A DNA stretch of 64,000 nt from Halomonas denitrificans (GCA_019800895.1 JAHVKF010000004.1:96888-160887); one strand, 5' to 3'; counted from the stretch's first letter, positions 46,095 through 57,600 are shown. Program-made: numbers and translations. Notes: generated by a model not told the origin, from the letters alone.

Positions 46095-46960
46095 ACGACG
46101 CGAGCGACGCCGTGCGGGTGATCGTGATCAGCGGACTGTCCGGCGGTGGAAAGTCCGTGGCGCTGAACGCGCTCGAAGACCAGGGGTTCTACTGCGTCGA
46201 CAACCTGCCGGCGGCCCTGCTGCCGGCCCTGGCCGAACAGATCGATGGGTCCCCCGAACGCTTCGGACGCCTGGCGGTGGGGCTGGACGCCCGCGCCGGC
46301 ATCGATGCGATCGCTGACCTGCCCGACGTGCTCCAGGCCATGCCCTTCGCGGTCGAACTGGTGTTCGTGGAGGCCGACGACGAGGTTCTGCTGCGGCGCT
46401 ATTCCGAGACCCGTCGCCGCCACCCCCTGGCCGACCAGCGGACGCTGGCCCAGGCGATCGAACGCGAGCGACAGCTGCTCGCGCCTCTGCGCGATCATGC
46501 CGAACCGGTCATCGACACGAGCACGATGAACCTGCACCAGTTGAGGCGAAGGATCTGGGACCTGGTCGAAGCGGGCCGGCGGTCGCAGGTTTCGCACCTC
46601 GTGCTCGAGTCCTTTGCGTTCAAGCAGGGCGTTCCGCGCGACGTCGACCTTGTCTTCGACGCGCGCTGCCTGCCCAATCCGCACTGGCAGCCGGGCCTTC
46701 GCAGTGCGACGGGGCTGGAGCGCCCGGTGCGCGACTACCTGCAGTCCGAGCCGGTCGTCGGCGAGTTTCTCGACGACGTCGACGGCTTCGTCCGCCGCTG
46801 GCTGCCGGCCTGGGCCGAACAGCAGCGCAGTCACCTGACGGTCGCCATCGGCTGCACCGGGGGGCGGCACCGCTCGGTCTACCTGGTCGACGAGCTGGCG
46901 ACGCGCTGGCGCGAGAACGGCCTGGCCGTGACGACCCATCACCGGGAGTTGCAGCAGTGA
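46091..46960 (+). CDS. rapZ: RNase adapter / nucleotide-binding protein RapZ
   Basis: 289 aa, GTG start. It has Walker A GLSGGGKSVALNALED and the C-terminal RapZ domain (SHLTVAIGCTGGRHRSVYL). In E. coli RapZ steers RNase E to the GlmZ small RNA and controls glucosamine-6-phosphate synthesis; that particular RNA is not evident here. Overlaps both neighbours by four bases. Confidence 0.95.
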   Translation: MNDASDAVRVIVISGLSGGGKSVALNALEDQGFYCVDNLPAALLPALAEQIDGSPERFGRLAVGLDARAGIDAIADLPDVLQAMPFAVELVFVEADDEVLLRRYSETRRRHPLADQRTLAQAIERERQLLAPLRDHAEPVIDTSTMNLHQLRRRIWDLVEAGRRSQVSHLVLESFAFKQGVPRDVDLVFDARCLPNPHWQPGLRSATGLERPVRDYLQSEPVVGEFLDDVDGFVRRWLPAWAEQQRSHLTVAIGCTGGRHRSVYLVDELATRWRENGLAVTTHHRELQQ

Positions 46961-47376
46961 CCCGCTGCCTGGTGGTCGGCCATTCGGGCCTGGCCGCGGC
47001 GCTGGTCCGGGTCGCACGCGAGATCGTCGGCCCCGAAGCGGGCTGCGAGGCCTTCGATTTCTTCTTCGAACAGACCCTGGAGCGGATCGAGGCCGATCTC
47101 GCGCGCTGGCTCGACGAGCAGCTCGATCGGGGGCCGGCGGTGCTGCTGACCGACCTGCCCGGGGCAACGCCGCACAATCTCTCGGTCAAGCTTGCCGGTT
47201 CGCGGGGGCTGGAGGTGGTGACCGGCGTCAACCTGCCGATGCTGCTCCGGGGGGTGAACCATGCCGACACGGAGCCGGCCGAACTGGCCCGGATGGTGGC
47301 GGCCGGCGGTCTGCGCGCCATCGAGCGATCGGCCGCCGATCGGTCGCGGACCGAAGGCTCCGGAGAGAAGCCGTGA
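46957..47376 (+). CDS. PTS EIIA component, mannose (fructose/sorbose) family
   Basis: 139 aa, GTG start. The active His9 sits in LVVGHSGLA, and TDLPGATPHN and VTGVNLPML are typical of EIIA-Man. No EIIB, C or D genes accompany it, so it most likely serves a regulatory phosphorelay. Residues after about 118 are low in conservation and Ser/Arg-rich. Overlaps rapZ and the HPr gene. Confidence 0.92.
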   Translation: MTRCLVVGHSGLAAALVRVAREIVGPEAGCEAFDFFFEQTLERIEADLARWLDEQLDRGPAVLLTDLPGATPHNLSVKLAGSRGLEVVTGVNLPMLLRGVNHADTEPAELARMVAAGGLRAIERSAADRSRTEGSGEKP

Positions 47377-47642
47377 TCCGGCGGGAGGTCACGCTGGTCA
47401 ACCGGCTCGGTCTGCACGCGCGGGCAGCAAGCCGCCTGGTCCAGGCGGCCGCGGCGCACCCCTGTGACGTGTGGCTGGAGCGGGACGGCCGCCGGGTCAA
47501 CGCCAAGTCCATCATGGGTGTGCTGATGCTGGCGGCCCCCTGCGGCAGCGAACTGGTTCTCGAGTGCGACGGCGACGGCGAGCAGGCCGCCTGCGATGCG
47601 CTCGAAGCCCTGGTTGCCGATCGCTTCGGGGAAGAGCAGTGA
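47373..47642 (+). CDS. ptsH: Phosphocarrier protein HPr
   Basis: 89 aa, GTG start. His15 in NRLGLHARAA accepts phosphate from enzyme I, and the regulatory Ser46 in KSIMGVLML is the target of HPr kinase. Both sites are intact, consistent with dual control. Its stop overlaps the ptsI start. Confidence 0.96.
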   Translation: MIRREVTLVNRLGLHARAASRLVQAAAAHPCDVWLERDGRRVNAKSIMGVLMLAAPCGSELVLECDGDGEQAACDALEALVADRFGEEQ

Positions 47643-49432
47643 TCCTCGCCCTGAGCGGCACCGGCGTCTCCGACGGCATTGCCGTCGGCCGGATCCATCT
47701 GCTGAGCCGGGGGGAACTCGAGCTGCCGGAGTATCACGTCGAGGGCGACGAGATCGACACCCAGGTGCATCGGCTGGAAGCAGCCAGTCGGTCGTCGGAG
47801 AGGGCGCTGGAGGACATGGAGCGCGACCTTTCGGGAGACACGCGCGGACCGGCCTCGGACCTTCTCCAGATGCACCGGATGATGATCCGGGACGATGCGC
47901 TGGTCGGCGAAGCGATCGCGCGAATCCGGGCCGACGGCATCAATGCGGAATGGGCGCTGGACCGTCAGGCCGCAGCGCTGCGAAGGCAGTTCGAGCAGAT
48001 GGAAGACGAGTACCTGGCGCTGCGTCGTGAAGACCTGGACCAGGTGGTCGGCCTGCTCCAGCGCGAGCTGCGCCAGGCCGGCAGCGGGTTGCTGGCCGAG
48101 CGGACGCCAGCAGCGCTGGACGGCACCGTGGTGCTGGCCGAATCGCTCAGCCCGGCCGAGGTCGTGCTGCTGCAGCAACGGGGTGTGGCCGGCCTGATCA
48201 CCGAGCACGGCGGGCCCTGGTCACACAGCGCGATTCTCGCGCGGGCCTACGGCATTCCGACCGTGATGGCCGTGCGCCGCGCGATGCGGGTGTTGCGCGA
48301 AGGCGAGCCGGTGATCATCGACAGTCATTACAGCGCGGTGCTGGCGACCCGGGACGAGAGCCTGCATGCCCACTACGGCGACAAGCTGAAGCTGGTCGCC
48401 CGCAAACGCCGACAGCTGGCGCGCTTTCTCGCCGAACCGGACCGAACCCGCGACGGTCGGCGGTTCCGGTTGTTCGGCAACGCCGAGCAGGTCCCGGAGA
48501 TCGAGCGCTGCGTGATCGCCGGCGTGACGGGCATCGGCCTGATGCGCACGGAGTTCCTGTTCAGCGGCGATGAGGTCCCTGACGAACAACGCCAGTACGA
48601 GGCCTTCCGCGATGCGCTGGCGGCGTTGGACGGGCGGCCGCTGACGATTCGCACGCTGGACGCAGGGGGCGACAAGCTGCCGGCCTCGCTGACCCGCTTC
48701 GCCGGGCCCAATCCCGCCCTGGGCCTGCGCGGAGTCCGCATGTCGCTGGCCCTGTCCGAATTGTTCGAGAACCAGCTGCGCGCCATCCTGCGGGCGTCCC
48801 AGCACGGCCCGGTACGGGTGTTGCTGCCGATGCTGACCCGGCTCGACGAGCTGTCCGCCGCGCGCGAGCGCATCGCGGCGGTTCGGCAGCAGCTGGAGGG
48901 GGAGGGCGTTGCCGTCGACCCGGAACTGCAGATCGGCGGCATGATCGAGACACCGGCTGCGGCCCTGCAGGCCGAGCGCTTCGCCGCGTCGCTGGACTTC
49001 CTGTCCATCGGCACCAACGACCTGGTCCAGTACGTGCTCGCGGTCGACCGCCAGGACGAGCGGGTCAGTCACCTGTTCGACCCGGCCAGCCGCGCAGTGA
49101 TCGACCTGATCGCCGGCGTGGTCGAGGGTGCCGCGCGCCACCAGCGGCCGGTTCAGGTCTGCGGGGAAATGGCTGGCGATCCGCGCTACGTGGCGTTGTT
49201 GATGGGTCTGGGCGTGCGCGAGTTCAGCATGCCGCCGGGGCAGCTGGCGGCGGTCAAGGCGGCGCTGACGGGCCTCGATGCCGCGGCGTGCCACGACGAG
49301 GTCGAAGCGTTTCTGCGGGAGGACGAGAGCGATACGGTCGGCGCGTTGCTCGATCGCCTGGCGAGCGGCGCGCCACGCCGCGCTCCGGGTCGAACCACGG
49401 GGCGCTCGCCGGGCCGCAGGACCTCGCGCTGA
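47639..49432 (+). CDS. ptsI: PTS enzyme I (phosphoenolpyruvate-protein phosphotransferase)
   Basis: 597 aa from GTG 47639, slightly longer than E. coli EI (575). The phosphorylated His lies near residue 195 in GGPWSHSAILARAYG; TRP follow-up motifs include RTEFLF, DAGGDKLPASL, the metal-binding IGTNDLVQYVL and catalytic Cys near 507 in VCGEMAGD. It takes phosphate from PEP to HPr and starts the relay. The last 25 residues are a basic Arg/Thr/Gly tail not typical of the family. Confidence 0.95.
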   Translation: MILALSGTGVSDGIAVGRIHLLSRGELELPEYHVEGDEIDTQVHRLEAASRSSERALEDMERDLSGDTRGPASDLLQMHRMMIRDDALVGEAIARIRADGINAEWALDRQAAALRRQFEQMEDEYLALRREDLDQVVGLLQRELRQAGSGLLAERTPAALDGTVVLAESLSPAEVVLLQQRGVAGLITEHGGPWSHSAILARAYGIPTVMAVRRAMRVLREGEPVIIDSHYSAVLATRDESLHAHYGDKLKLVARKRRQLARFLAEPDRTRDGRRFRLFGNAEQVPEIERCVIAGVTGIGLMRTEFLFSGDEVPDEQRQYEAFRDALAALDGRPLTIRTLDAGGDKLPASLTRFAGPNPALGLRGVRMSLALSELFENQLRAILRASQHGPVRVLLPMLTRLDELSAARERIAAVRQQLEGEGVAVDPELQIGGMIETPAAALQAERFAASLDFLSIGTNDLVQYVLAVDRQDERVSHLFDPASRAVIDLIAGVVEGAARHQRPVQVCGEMAGDPRYVALLMGLGVREFSMPPGQLAAVKAALTGLDAAACHDEVEAFLREDESDTVGALLDRLASGAPRRAPGRTTGRSPGRRTSR

Positions 49433-49517
49433 GCCGCTGGCCGAAAGTGCAGGTGACGACCAGCGGCGCGGTTCGGTAAGCTTCCAGATCGATTTCGACC
49501 TCGCAACGAGTCCTCGC

Positions 49518-51473
49518 ATGTCCGATCCGATCTGGCGGCCGTCCGCCGAACGCGCGCAGTCCGCCCACCTGACCCGCTTCATCGAACGCATCGCACGGGG
49601 ATTCGATCCCGCGGTGACCGATGCGGCCAGCTTGTACCGGTTCTCGATCGAGCAGCCCGAGGAATTCTGGCGGGCGGTCTGGGAGTTCGGCGATGTCCGG
49701 GCCGCCTCGCGCGGCGATCGGGTGACCGAGAACTGGCCTGCGATGCCCGGCACGCGCTGGTTTCCCGACGCGCGCCTGAACTTTGCCGAAAACCTGCTGC
49801 GCCGGGCGGACGACGGCATCGCGATCGAGTTCGCCGGCGAGCAGCCCGAAGATCGTCGATCCCTGAGCTGGCGCGAACTGAATGGCCAGGTCGCGGCGGT
49901 GGCGGCCAGACTGCGGGCGCTGGGCATCGAACCCGGCGACCGGGTCGCCGGCTACCTGCCCAACCTGCCCGAAACGGTCATCGCGATGCTCGGCGCCGCA
50001 GCGGTGGGTGCCGTCTGGTCGTCCTGCTCGCCCGATTTCGGTGTGCGCGGCGTGCTCGACCGCTTCGGCCAGATCGAGCCCCGCGTACTCATCGTCGCCG
50101 CCGCATACCGCTACAACGGCAAGACCCACGATTGCATGGCCCGCGTCCGCGAGCTCCTGCCGGAGCTGCCGACGGTCGAGCAGGTCGTGATCGTGCCGCA
50201 CGCGGAGCCGGGCGTCGATCCCGCATCGGCGGGCCGGCCCGCGATGACCTGGGCAGACTGGATCGACATCGACGCGGGGCCCCTCGAGTTCGAGCAGCTG
50301 CCCTTCGACCATCCGCTCTACATCCTGTATTCCTCGGGCACCACCGGGGTGCCGAAGTGCATCGTCCACGGCGCCGGCGGTACGCTGCTCCAGCACCTGA
50401 AGGAGTTGCTGCTGCACACCGACCTCAGGCGCGACGACCGCTTCTTCTACTTCACCACCTGCGGTTGGATGATGTGGAACTGGCTGGTCTCCGGCCTGGC
50501 CGTCGGATCGACGCTCGTGCTCTACGACGGCTCGCCGTTCCATCCGGACGGGAACCGGCTCTGGGACCTGGCCGACGAGCTCGGCATCGCGGTCTTCGGT
50601 ACCAGCGCGAAGTGGATCGCGGCCTGCGACAAGGCCGGTATCAAGCCGCGCGAATCCCATCGGCTCGAACAGCTTCGCGCGATCCTGTCCACCGGCTCGC
50701 CCCTCCTGCCGGAATCCTTCGAGTACGTCTATCGCGACATCAAGCAGGATGTCCAGCTCAGCTCGATCTCCGGCGGCACCGACATCGTCTCCTGCTTCGC
50801 GCTGGGCAACCCGCTGCTGCCGGTCCGCGTCGGCGAACTGCAGTGCCGGGGCCTCGGCATGCAGGTGGAGATCCGCGACGACGACGGCGATGTGGTCGTC
50901 GGTGAGACCGGAGAACTGACCTGCTCACGACCGTTCCCGTGCATGCCGGTGGGGTTCTGGAACGACCCCGACGGCGCCCGTTACCGCGCGGCCTACTTCG
51001 ACAAGTTCGACGGCGTCTGGAGCCATGGCGATTACGCGCGCCTGACGCCGAAGGGCGGGGTGGTGATCTACGGCCGTTCCGATGCCACGCTGAATCCCGG
51101 CGGGGTCCGGATCGGCACCGCCGAGATTTATCGCCAGGTCGAGAAGCTCGACGAGGTGCTGGAGTCGCTCTGTGTCGGTCAGGACCACGACGGCGATGTG
51201 CGGGTCGTATTGTTCGTGGTGCTGCGCGACGGGGTGGAACTTGATGAAGCGCTGATCTCGAAGATCCGCACCCGGGTCCGCGAGAACACGACCCCGCGCC
51301 ACGTGCCCGCGAAGGTCCTCGCCGTGCCCGAACTGCCGCGCACGGTCTCCGGCAAGATCACCGAACTGGCGGTCCGCGACGTCATCCACGGACGGGAAGT
51401 CAAGAACACCTCGGCGTTGGCCAATCCGGAGGCGCTGGAGCACTTCCGCGATCGGCCCGAGCTGCGCGACTGA
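49518..51473 (+). CDS. Acetoacetyl-CoA synthetase
   Basis: 651 aa from ATG 49518. An adenylate-forming enzyme with the AACS-type N-terminus (PEEFWRAVWEFGDV; PDARLNFAENLLRR), P-loop LYSSGTTGVPKCIVHG, A5-type SISGGTDI and the C-terminal catalytic Lys in PRTVSGKITELAV. It activates acetoacetate for use in lipid or polyhydroxybutyrate metabolism. It is separate from the PTS cluster by 85 bases and has no partner gene here. Acetate-CoA ligase is less likely given the N-terminal motif. Confidence 0.9.
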   Translation: MSDPIWRPSAERAQSAHLTRFIERIARGFDPAVTDAASLYRFSIEQPEEFWRAVWEFGDVRAASRGDRVTENWPAMPGTRWFPDARLNFAENLLRRADDGIAIEFAGEQPEDRRSLSWRELNGQVAAVAARLRALGIEPGDRVAGYLPNLPETVIAMLGAAAVGAVWSSCSPDFGVRGVLDRFGQIEPRVLIVAAAYRYNGKTHDCMARVRELLPELPTVEQVVIVPHAEPGVDPASAGRPAMTWADWIDIDAGPLEFEQLPFDHPLYILYSSGTTGVPKCIVHGAGGTLLQHLKELLLHTDLRRDDRFFYFTTCGWMMWNWLVSGLAVGSTLVLYDGSPFHPDGNRLWDLADELGIAVFGTSAKWIAACDKAGIKPRESHRLEQLRAILSTGSPLLPESFEYVYRDIKQDVQLSSISGGTDIVSCFALGNPLLPVRVGELQCRGLGMQVEIRDDDGDVVVGETGELTCSRPFPCMPVGFWNDPDGARYRAAYFDKFDGVWSHGDYARLTPKGGVVIYGRSDATLNPGGVRIGTAEIYRQVEKLDEVLESLCVGQDHDGDVRVVLFVVLRDGVELDEALISKIRTRVRENTTPRHVPAKVLAVPELPRTVSGKITELAVRDVIHGREVKNTSALANPEALEHFRDRPELRD

Positions 51474-51498
51474 GCGTCGTGGCGGCATCGGTGAATGC

Positions 51499-51540
51499 CG
51501 ACGCCGGCACAAACTGACGCTTAGTGTCAGGCCGGCGTCG
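51499..51540. repeat. Nested inverted repeat upstream of the sigma-54 promoter
   Basis: Outer 10-bp arms CGACGCCGGC / GCCGGCGTCG enclose a near-perfect 17-base palindrome, CTGACGCTTAGTGTCAG (51514-51530, seven of eight pairs). It follows the acetoacetyl-CoA synthetase stop by 25 bases and could end that transcript, but it has no T-tract. It lies about 60-100 bases before the predicted sigma-54 start, where enhancer-binding proteins act, so an activator site is the alternative. Confidence 0.6.
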
Positions 51541-51573
51541 GACGCGCTGAGGGAAATCCCCGGTTGACCGGCT

Positions 51574-51589
51574 TGGCACGCCGCTTGCT
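51574..51589 (+). promoter_or_regulatory. Sigma-54 (RpoN) promoter, -24/-12 elements
   Basis: TGGCACG, four bases (CCGC), then TTGCT: an exact match to the TGGCACG-N4-TTGCW consensus, preceded by T, with GG and GC ten bases apart. The predicted start is near 51600, 26 bases before the ATG of the giant surface-protein gene. The TATGCT overlapping the -12 element is a far weaker sigma-70 alternative. Confidence 0.85.
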
Positions 51590-51625
51590 ATGCTGATACT
51601 CCAGACTTCCCGGGATTCGAGATAC

Positions 51626-54600
51626 ATGCCGTCGACTTCGACCTGCCGATTCGTGCGCAACGGTCTGCTTGCGCTTGGCCTTCTTCCGATCCTCGCCGTG
51701 CTGCCGAGTGCAGCGCTGGCCCAGACGCCGAACGTGAACGAGAACGTGCCGGCCGAGTCCTTTCTCGGCGAATCGTTCTGTTTCCAGGCCAACTTCACCA
51801 ACACCGGATCGCCGGGCTACGGGCCCTACCTGCGGCTGGACCTGCCGCCGGGCTTGAACTTCATCAGCGCCGATGTGTTCGGCGCCGGGTCGGTGATCGA
51901 TGTCGGAACGTTTCCGGCTGCCCCGGGCAATCAACTGACCGATCCGCTGATCAATCAGCCGGTCACCGGCACCGAGGGGCACTCGCTGCGCATCCTCGAG
52001 TTTCCGGTCGGGTCGGTGGTCGCCGGCGGCCCGCCGCTTCCGGTCGACATCTGCCTCGAAATCGATCCGTCGGCAACCGTCGGCTCGCCGCTGCCGGTCT
52101 CGCTGACCCCGGTCTACGAGTTCGGCGATACGGCGACCGGCGACAACGGTCCGATCATCGGCACCGAGGTCATCGGGCCGGTCACGCCGACCGTGCTGCT
52201 GTTCGACAAGACCGATTCGGCGCCGGAGTCCGAGCGGCCGCCTGGCACGAGCTGGCCCTACGATTACACGTTGACCGTCGACATCGCCAATACGGCAACG
52301 ATTCAGCCGCTGACGATCCGCGATCAACTACCGGCGGATTTCCAGTTCATCGGCAGCGTCAACGTGACCGGCGGGTCGGGCTGCAGCGTGACCCAGACCC
52401 CGTCGCTGGCCAGCCCGGGCGGCTCGCTGGAAGTCACCTGCTCGGGCGCGACCGTGGGCACGACCTCGGGGAGCGATGTCCAGGTCACCTATTCCGGGTA
52501 CATCGTCGACATCCTGGACGAGACCTTCTGCGACGTCCGCTCGCAGGTCAACGACGCGTCGGTCCAGGCAAGCTACGTACCGCCGTCCGGCCCGGCCCAG
52601 GCGCTGCCAGCGGCGACCGCCGACACCACGGTCTCGGCCGAGCACGTGGTGGTACAGAAGGGCGCATCGCCGGGCCAGGGCGTGCCCGGCGACGCCGTTC
52701 GCTACACCCTCTCGTTCCAGGTGACCGATTCCGGTGATGCCGACGCCCTCGTCGTCACCGACCTCATCCCCGACGGCATCGATTTCGTCGGTCACGACGA
52801 CCTGGTCGTCAACGGCGGGTCCGTCCCGATCACGCCGACGGTCACGGTCAACGGCGATTTCACCACCACGGTGGTCTACGACATCGGCGCAGCCGCCGGG
52901 ACGCTCGGTCGCGGCACGTCGATTTCGCTGACCTACGACGCGCAGATCCGGCAGGACTACCAGAACACCGGCGAGCCGGTGCTGTCGTCGGATGCGCTGC
53001 CGAACACGGTCGACATGGACTATTCGCTGGTCCAGGGCGCGAACTCGTGCAACAACGGCAGCGGCGCGTCGGTCGGGATCATTCCCGTCGGCCTGACCAA
53101 GGAGATCGTCAACCCGCAGCCGTTCTACGTGCCCGGTGAGGTGGTCCAGTTCCGCCTGACCAAGCAGGTGCCGGCCGGCGACACGAGCGCGATCCGCTTC
53201 GAAGACTACCTGCCGCTGCCGGTTTTCGACGTCACGGACGTGAACCTGACCTTCGGCAACGACGTCGTCTACGGGCCCGACGATACGGCGGGGCTGACGC
53301 CGACCGGCATTTCGATCAACGCGGCCCAGAACGCGCTGTTCATCGACTGGCCGGATCTCACTTCGACGACCGGTGAAACCATCCAGGTCGATCTGTTCGT
53401 CACGGTCACCGACGACCCCTTCGCCGACGGCCTGTTCCTGACCAATATCCTGCTGGCGCGTTCGGAGAACACGCCGGGCGCGGTCGCGGTCGGCACCGGT
53501 CCGGTCAACTTCAACGTCGGCGCGCCGAGCATGCGCGTGACCAAGGGCGTATCGGGGACCGACGGAAACGGCACGATTTCTCCTCCGCCGGCCAGCCAGC
53601 CGGTCGACGGCGACCTGGTCGGCGCCGACGCGAGCGATCGCATCACCTACGTGATCACCGCCGAGAACGTCGGTTCCGCGCAGGCCTTCGACGTCACCAT
53701 TCTTGATGCGGGCGCGCCGGAACTGACCAATTGCACGCTGGTTTCGGTCACCGACGGCACGGGCGCGCCGCTGGCGTTCTCCGGCACACTGGCCGGTGGC
53801 CTGCAGTTGACCGATCCGCTGGCCGCGAGCGGCGGCAGCGGTCCGCCCTTCGGCGCCGATACGGCGCTGGTCACGCAGGACTGCGAAGTGGTCGGCACGG
53901 TGGCGCCGAGTACCACGATCACGAACACCGCTCGCATGGACTGGGCCAGCCAACCGGGCGCTCCCGCCTTCCCGTTCCAGGAAGACCAGGCGCGCGTGAC
54001 GACCGCACCGCCTGCTGCAAGCAAGTACTTCATCAGTAGTTCCGAGCCAGGCACGTCGGACGGCGCGAGCCCGCCCCGCGCGGCGATCGGCGAGATCGTT
54101 CGCTACCGCCTGGCCGCACGCATCCCGGAGGGCGAGATTGCGTCGCTGGACCTGCGTGACCTGCTGCCGACGGGCCTGCGCTTCGTCGACGACGGGACCG
54201 CGCGCGCAACCTTCGTCAGCAACGGGGGCGGCATGAGCGCAAGCGGCTTCCCGGTGGGCAACGTGAACGGCGCGTCGGGCGATCCGGGCTCCGTTTCCAG
54301 CGCGGCGGTGGCCACGGCCATCCCGCCGGCCAACGTCCTCGGCGGACCGTTCGGCGACGGCACGGATCCGATCTTCTCCTTCGGCGACGTGCAGAACGCG
54401 GACGACGACGTCGACGACGAGTTCCTGCTCGTCGAGTTCAACGCACTGGTGCTCAACAGCACCGGCAACCAGCAGGGCGTGACGCGCAACAACAGCTTCC
54501 AGATCCGCAGCGGCGGATCGCCGATCGCTGCAAACGCACCGAACGTTGCCGTGCGCATCGCCGAACCGGCCATCGCCTTCGCCAAGTCGGCGTCGCCGAC

Positions 54601-57600
54601 GACCGGCGACGCCGGCGATGTCATCGCCTTCACCATCGACATCGCGAATGCCGCCGGCAGCAACGTCAGTCCGGCCCACGAATTCCGGCTGACCGATTCG
54701 CTGCCGTCCGGTCTGGCGGGCGTGAGCAACCTGACCGTGACGCCGAGCGCTTGCCCCGGTCTCACGACGATCGACAACACGGTCGGTGACGATATCGACA
54801 TCACCTTCGACGAGGTCGCCCCGGGTTGCTCGATCCAGGTGACCTTCGACGCCACGCTGACCAACGGCGTCGCGCCGGGAACCACCGTGACCAACGTTGC
54901 CAACGCGGTCTGGACCTCGCTGCCGGCCGCGGGCACCGCACCGAATCCGACGGGTTCGATCGTCCCGGGTGGCCCGGGTGCCGCCGACGGCGAACGCGAC
55001 GGCTCCGGCGGCGTCAACGATTACAGCGCGTCCGACCCGGCGCCCGTGTCGATCCCCGGCGTGGGCATCGTCAAGAGCGTGATCGCCACGAGCGAAGCCC
55101 AGACCGGTGACAGCCGGTTCCGCGCCGGGGTCGAGGACCTCGTGATCGGCGAGCAGGCGACCTTCGAGATCGTCGCGACCCTGCCGGAAGGCACGACGCC
55201 GCAGGTCGTCCTCACGGACACGCTGCCGTTCACCAATGGCGTGATGCGGATCGACGCTGCTCGCGTCCTCCCGATCGGTTCCAACCTGACCGCCGACGAC
55301 CCCTCGCCGCCGGCCGTGATCAGCGATGCGCAGCTCGGAGACGGGATCGCCGACACGGTCAGCTTCGATTTCGGCCAGGTCGCCAATGCACCGGACGGCG
55401 TGGTCGATGCGGGAGACCGCATCGTGATCGAGGTCGACGCGACCCTGGTCGACGTGCCGGCGAACGCCAACGGCGATCCGCTGACCAACACCGCCCTGGT
55501 CCAGTTCGGTCCGGGCCTGAACGCCTCGGCCAATGCCGGGATCGACGTGGTCGAGCCCATCCTCACCGTGGTCAAGAGCGGCAGCATCACCTCCGGCGAC
55601 GCCGGCGATACCGTGCTGTACTCCGTGAGCATCCAGCACAGCGGCAGCTCCGCGGCCGACGCCCAGGACGTCGTGCTCCAGGACGTGCTGCCGGCCGATC
55701 TGACCCTGAATGTCGGCAGCATCACCCAGACCTCGGGTTCTCCGCCCTTCGCGACCAACACGAGCAGCGGCAATACCGTGGCGTTGGGCTGGACCGATAT
55801 CCCCGTCGGCGAAATCATCGTCATCGAGTACTCGGCGACGCTGGACCCGACCGTGTCCCCCGGTGAAACCCTGACCAACACCGCCGACGTCAGCTGGACC
55901 TCGGCGGTCGGTGCGAACGCCGACGAGCGCACCAACAGCGCAAACGACGACCACCAGATCCTGGTCACCGAGCCGGGCCTGGTCAAGCAGGTGTTCGACA
56001 CCAGCGAGCCGAGTACCGGCAACGGCGAGTTCGGCGCGCCGGATGATCTGACCATCGGCGAACAGGTGACCTATCGCTTCACCGTGCAGTTCCCGGAAGG
56101 CACCAGCGAGTCCGCCGTGGTCACGGACCAGTTGCCGACCGGTTCATCGGTGCTGGAACTCCTGTCTTCGCGGGTCGTGTCGGTCGGGGCCAACCTGTCC
56201 GGTGCCGGCCTCCCGGAAGTCAATGACCCGGGCACACCGTCCGACATGGATGGAGACACGATCGACGACCGGGCGACCTGGACGCTGGGCGACGTGCTCA
56301 ACACCGCCGACGGCGTCACCGATGCCGACGACGAGATGGTGTTCGAGGTGATCGCTGTGGTTCTCGACGTGGCCGCCAACCAGAGCGGCGATGTCGACCA
56401 GCTCAACGAAGCGACCCTGTCGACCACCTCGAGCACGGTCAGCGGTGTGGCGCCGGTCGACCTGGTCGCGCCCTCCGTGGCCCTGACCAAGACCGTCACC
56501 GATCCTGCCGACGGGTTCGTCGACGCCGGCGACACCGTCACTGCACGACTCGTCGTGACGCACACGCCAGCCAGTACCGCGGACGCGTTCAACGTCACGA
56601 TCACCGACACGCTGCCGACGGGCCTGAGCTGGGGCGGCGATGGCTCCGTGGTGTCCGATTGCCCCGGATTGATCACCGACTCCAGCGGCGCACCGGTCAT
56701 CGCCTTCGATGTGCCGGTTCTCGACCAGGCCACCGCGACCTGCTTCATCGAGTACCAGTTCACCGTCGACAACACCGTGTCGCCGGGCGACACGCTGGTC
56801 AACATGGCCGAGTTGCTCTACGACTCGCAACCGGTGTTCGTGGCCGGGCAAACGCGCCAGGGCGCCGACTCGGACACCGCGGAGGTCACCGTCATCGCGC
56901 CGACGCTGGTCAAGGTCGCGGTCGATACGAGCCAGCCCGATACGGGGATGGCGCAGAACGATCCCGCATTGCTCGATCTGACCGTCGGCGAGACCGTCAC
57001 CTACGAGCTGACCCTGGTGTTCCCCGAGGGTGTCACCAACTCGGCCGAGCTGGTCGATTTCCTGCCGGCGTCCGCCGCTGGCGTGGTCGAAGCGATCGGT
57101 GCGACCGTCACTCTGGTCGGTGGAAACATCACGACCACACTGCCGGGCACACCGGTGTTCGAGGACAACCAGCTCGGCGACGGACTCGACGATACGGTGC
57201 GGTTCCAGTTCGGTGACGTGACCAATGCCCCGGACGGCATCGACAGTCCGGCCGACCGGATCGTCGTCGAGATCGTCGGTCGCGTGGTCGACGTCGGCGC
57301 GAACGTGGACGGCACGCTGCTGACCAATCGCGGCGTGTTCACGTTCGTCGGCGACAGCCTCGAGGACACGGCCGACGTCGAGGTCGTCGAGCCCGCCGTA
57401 GCGCTGGACAAGACCATGACGCTGCAGAACGACGGCGTGGTCCGGATCGCGCTGTCGCTGGACAACAGCGGCACCGCACCGGCCTACGACCTGGATGTCA
57501 GCGACGTGTTCGACGAGGCCGACTGGGACCTGTCCGGGTTCTCGCCGGTGTCGGTGCCTGCCGGCTTCGAGCTGGTGCTCTCGCCGGACACGCCGGCGGT

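Noticed and set aside
51589..51594. TATGCT with TTGACC (51564) as a sigma-70 promoter for the giant gene
   Set aside because: The spacer is 19 bases and the fit modest, whereas the overlapping sigma-54 site is an exact consensus match.
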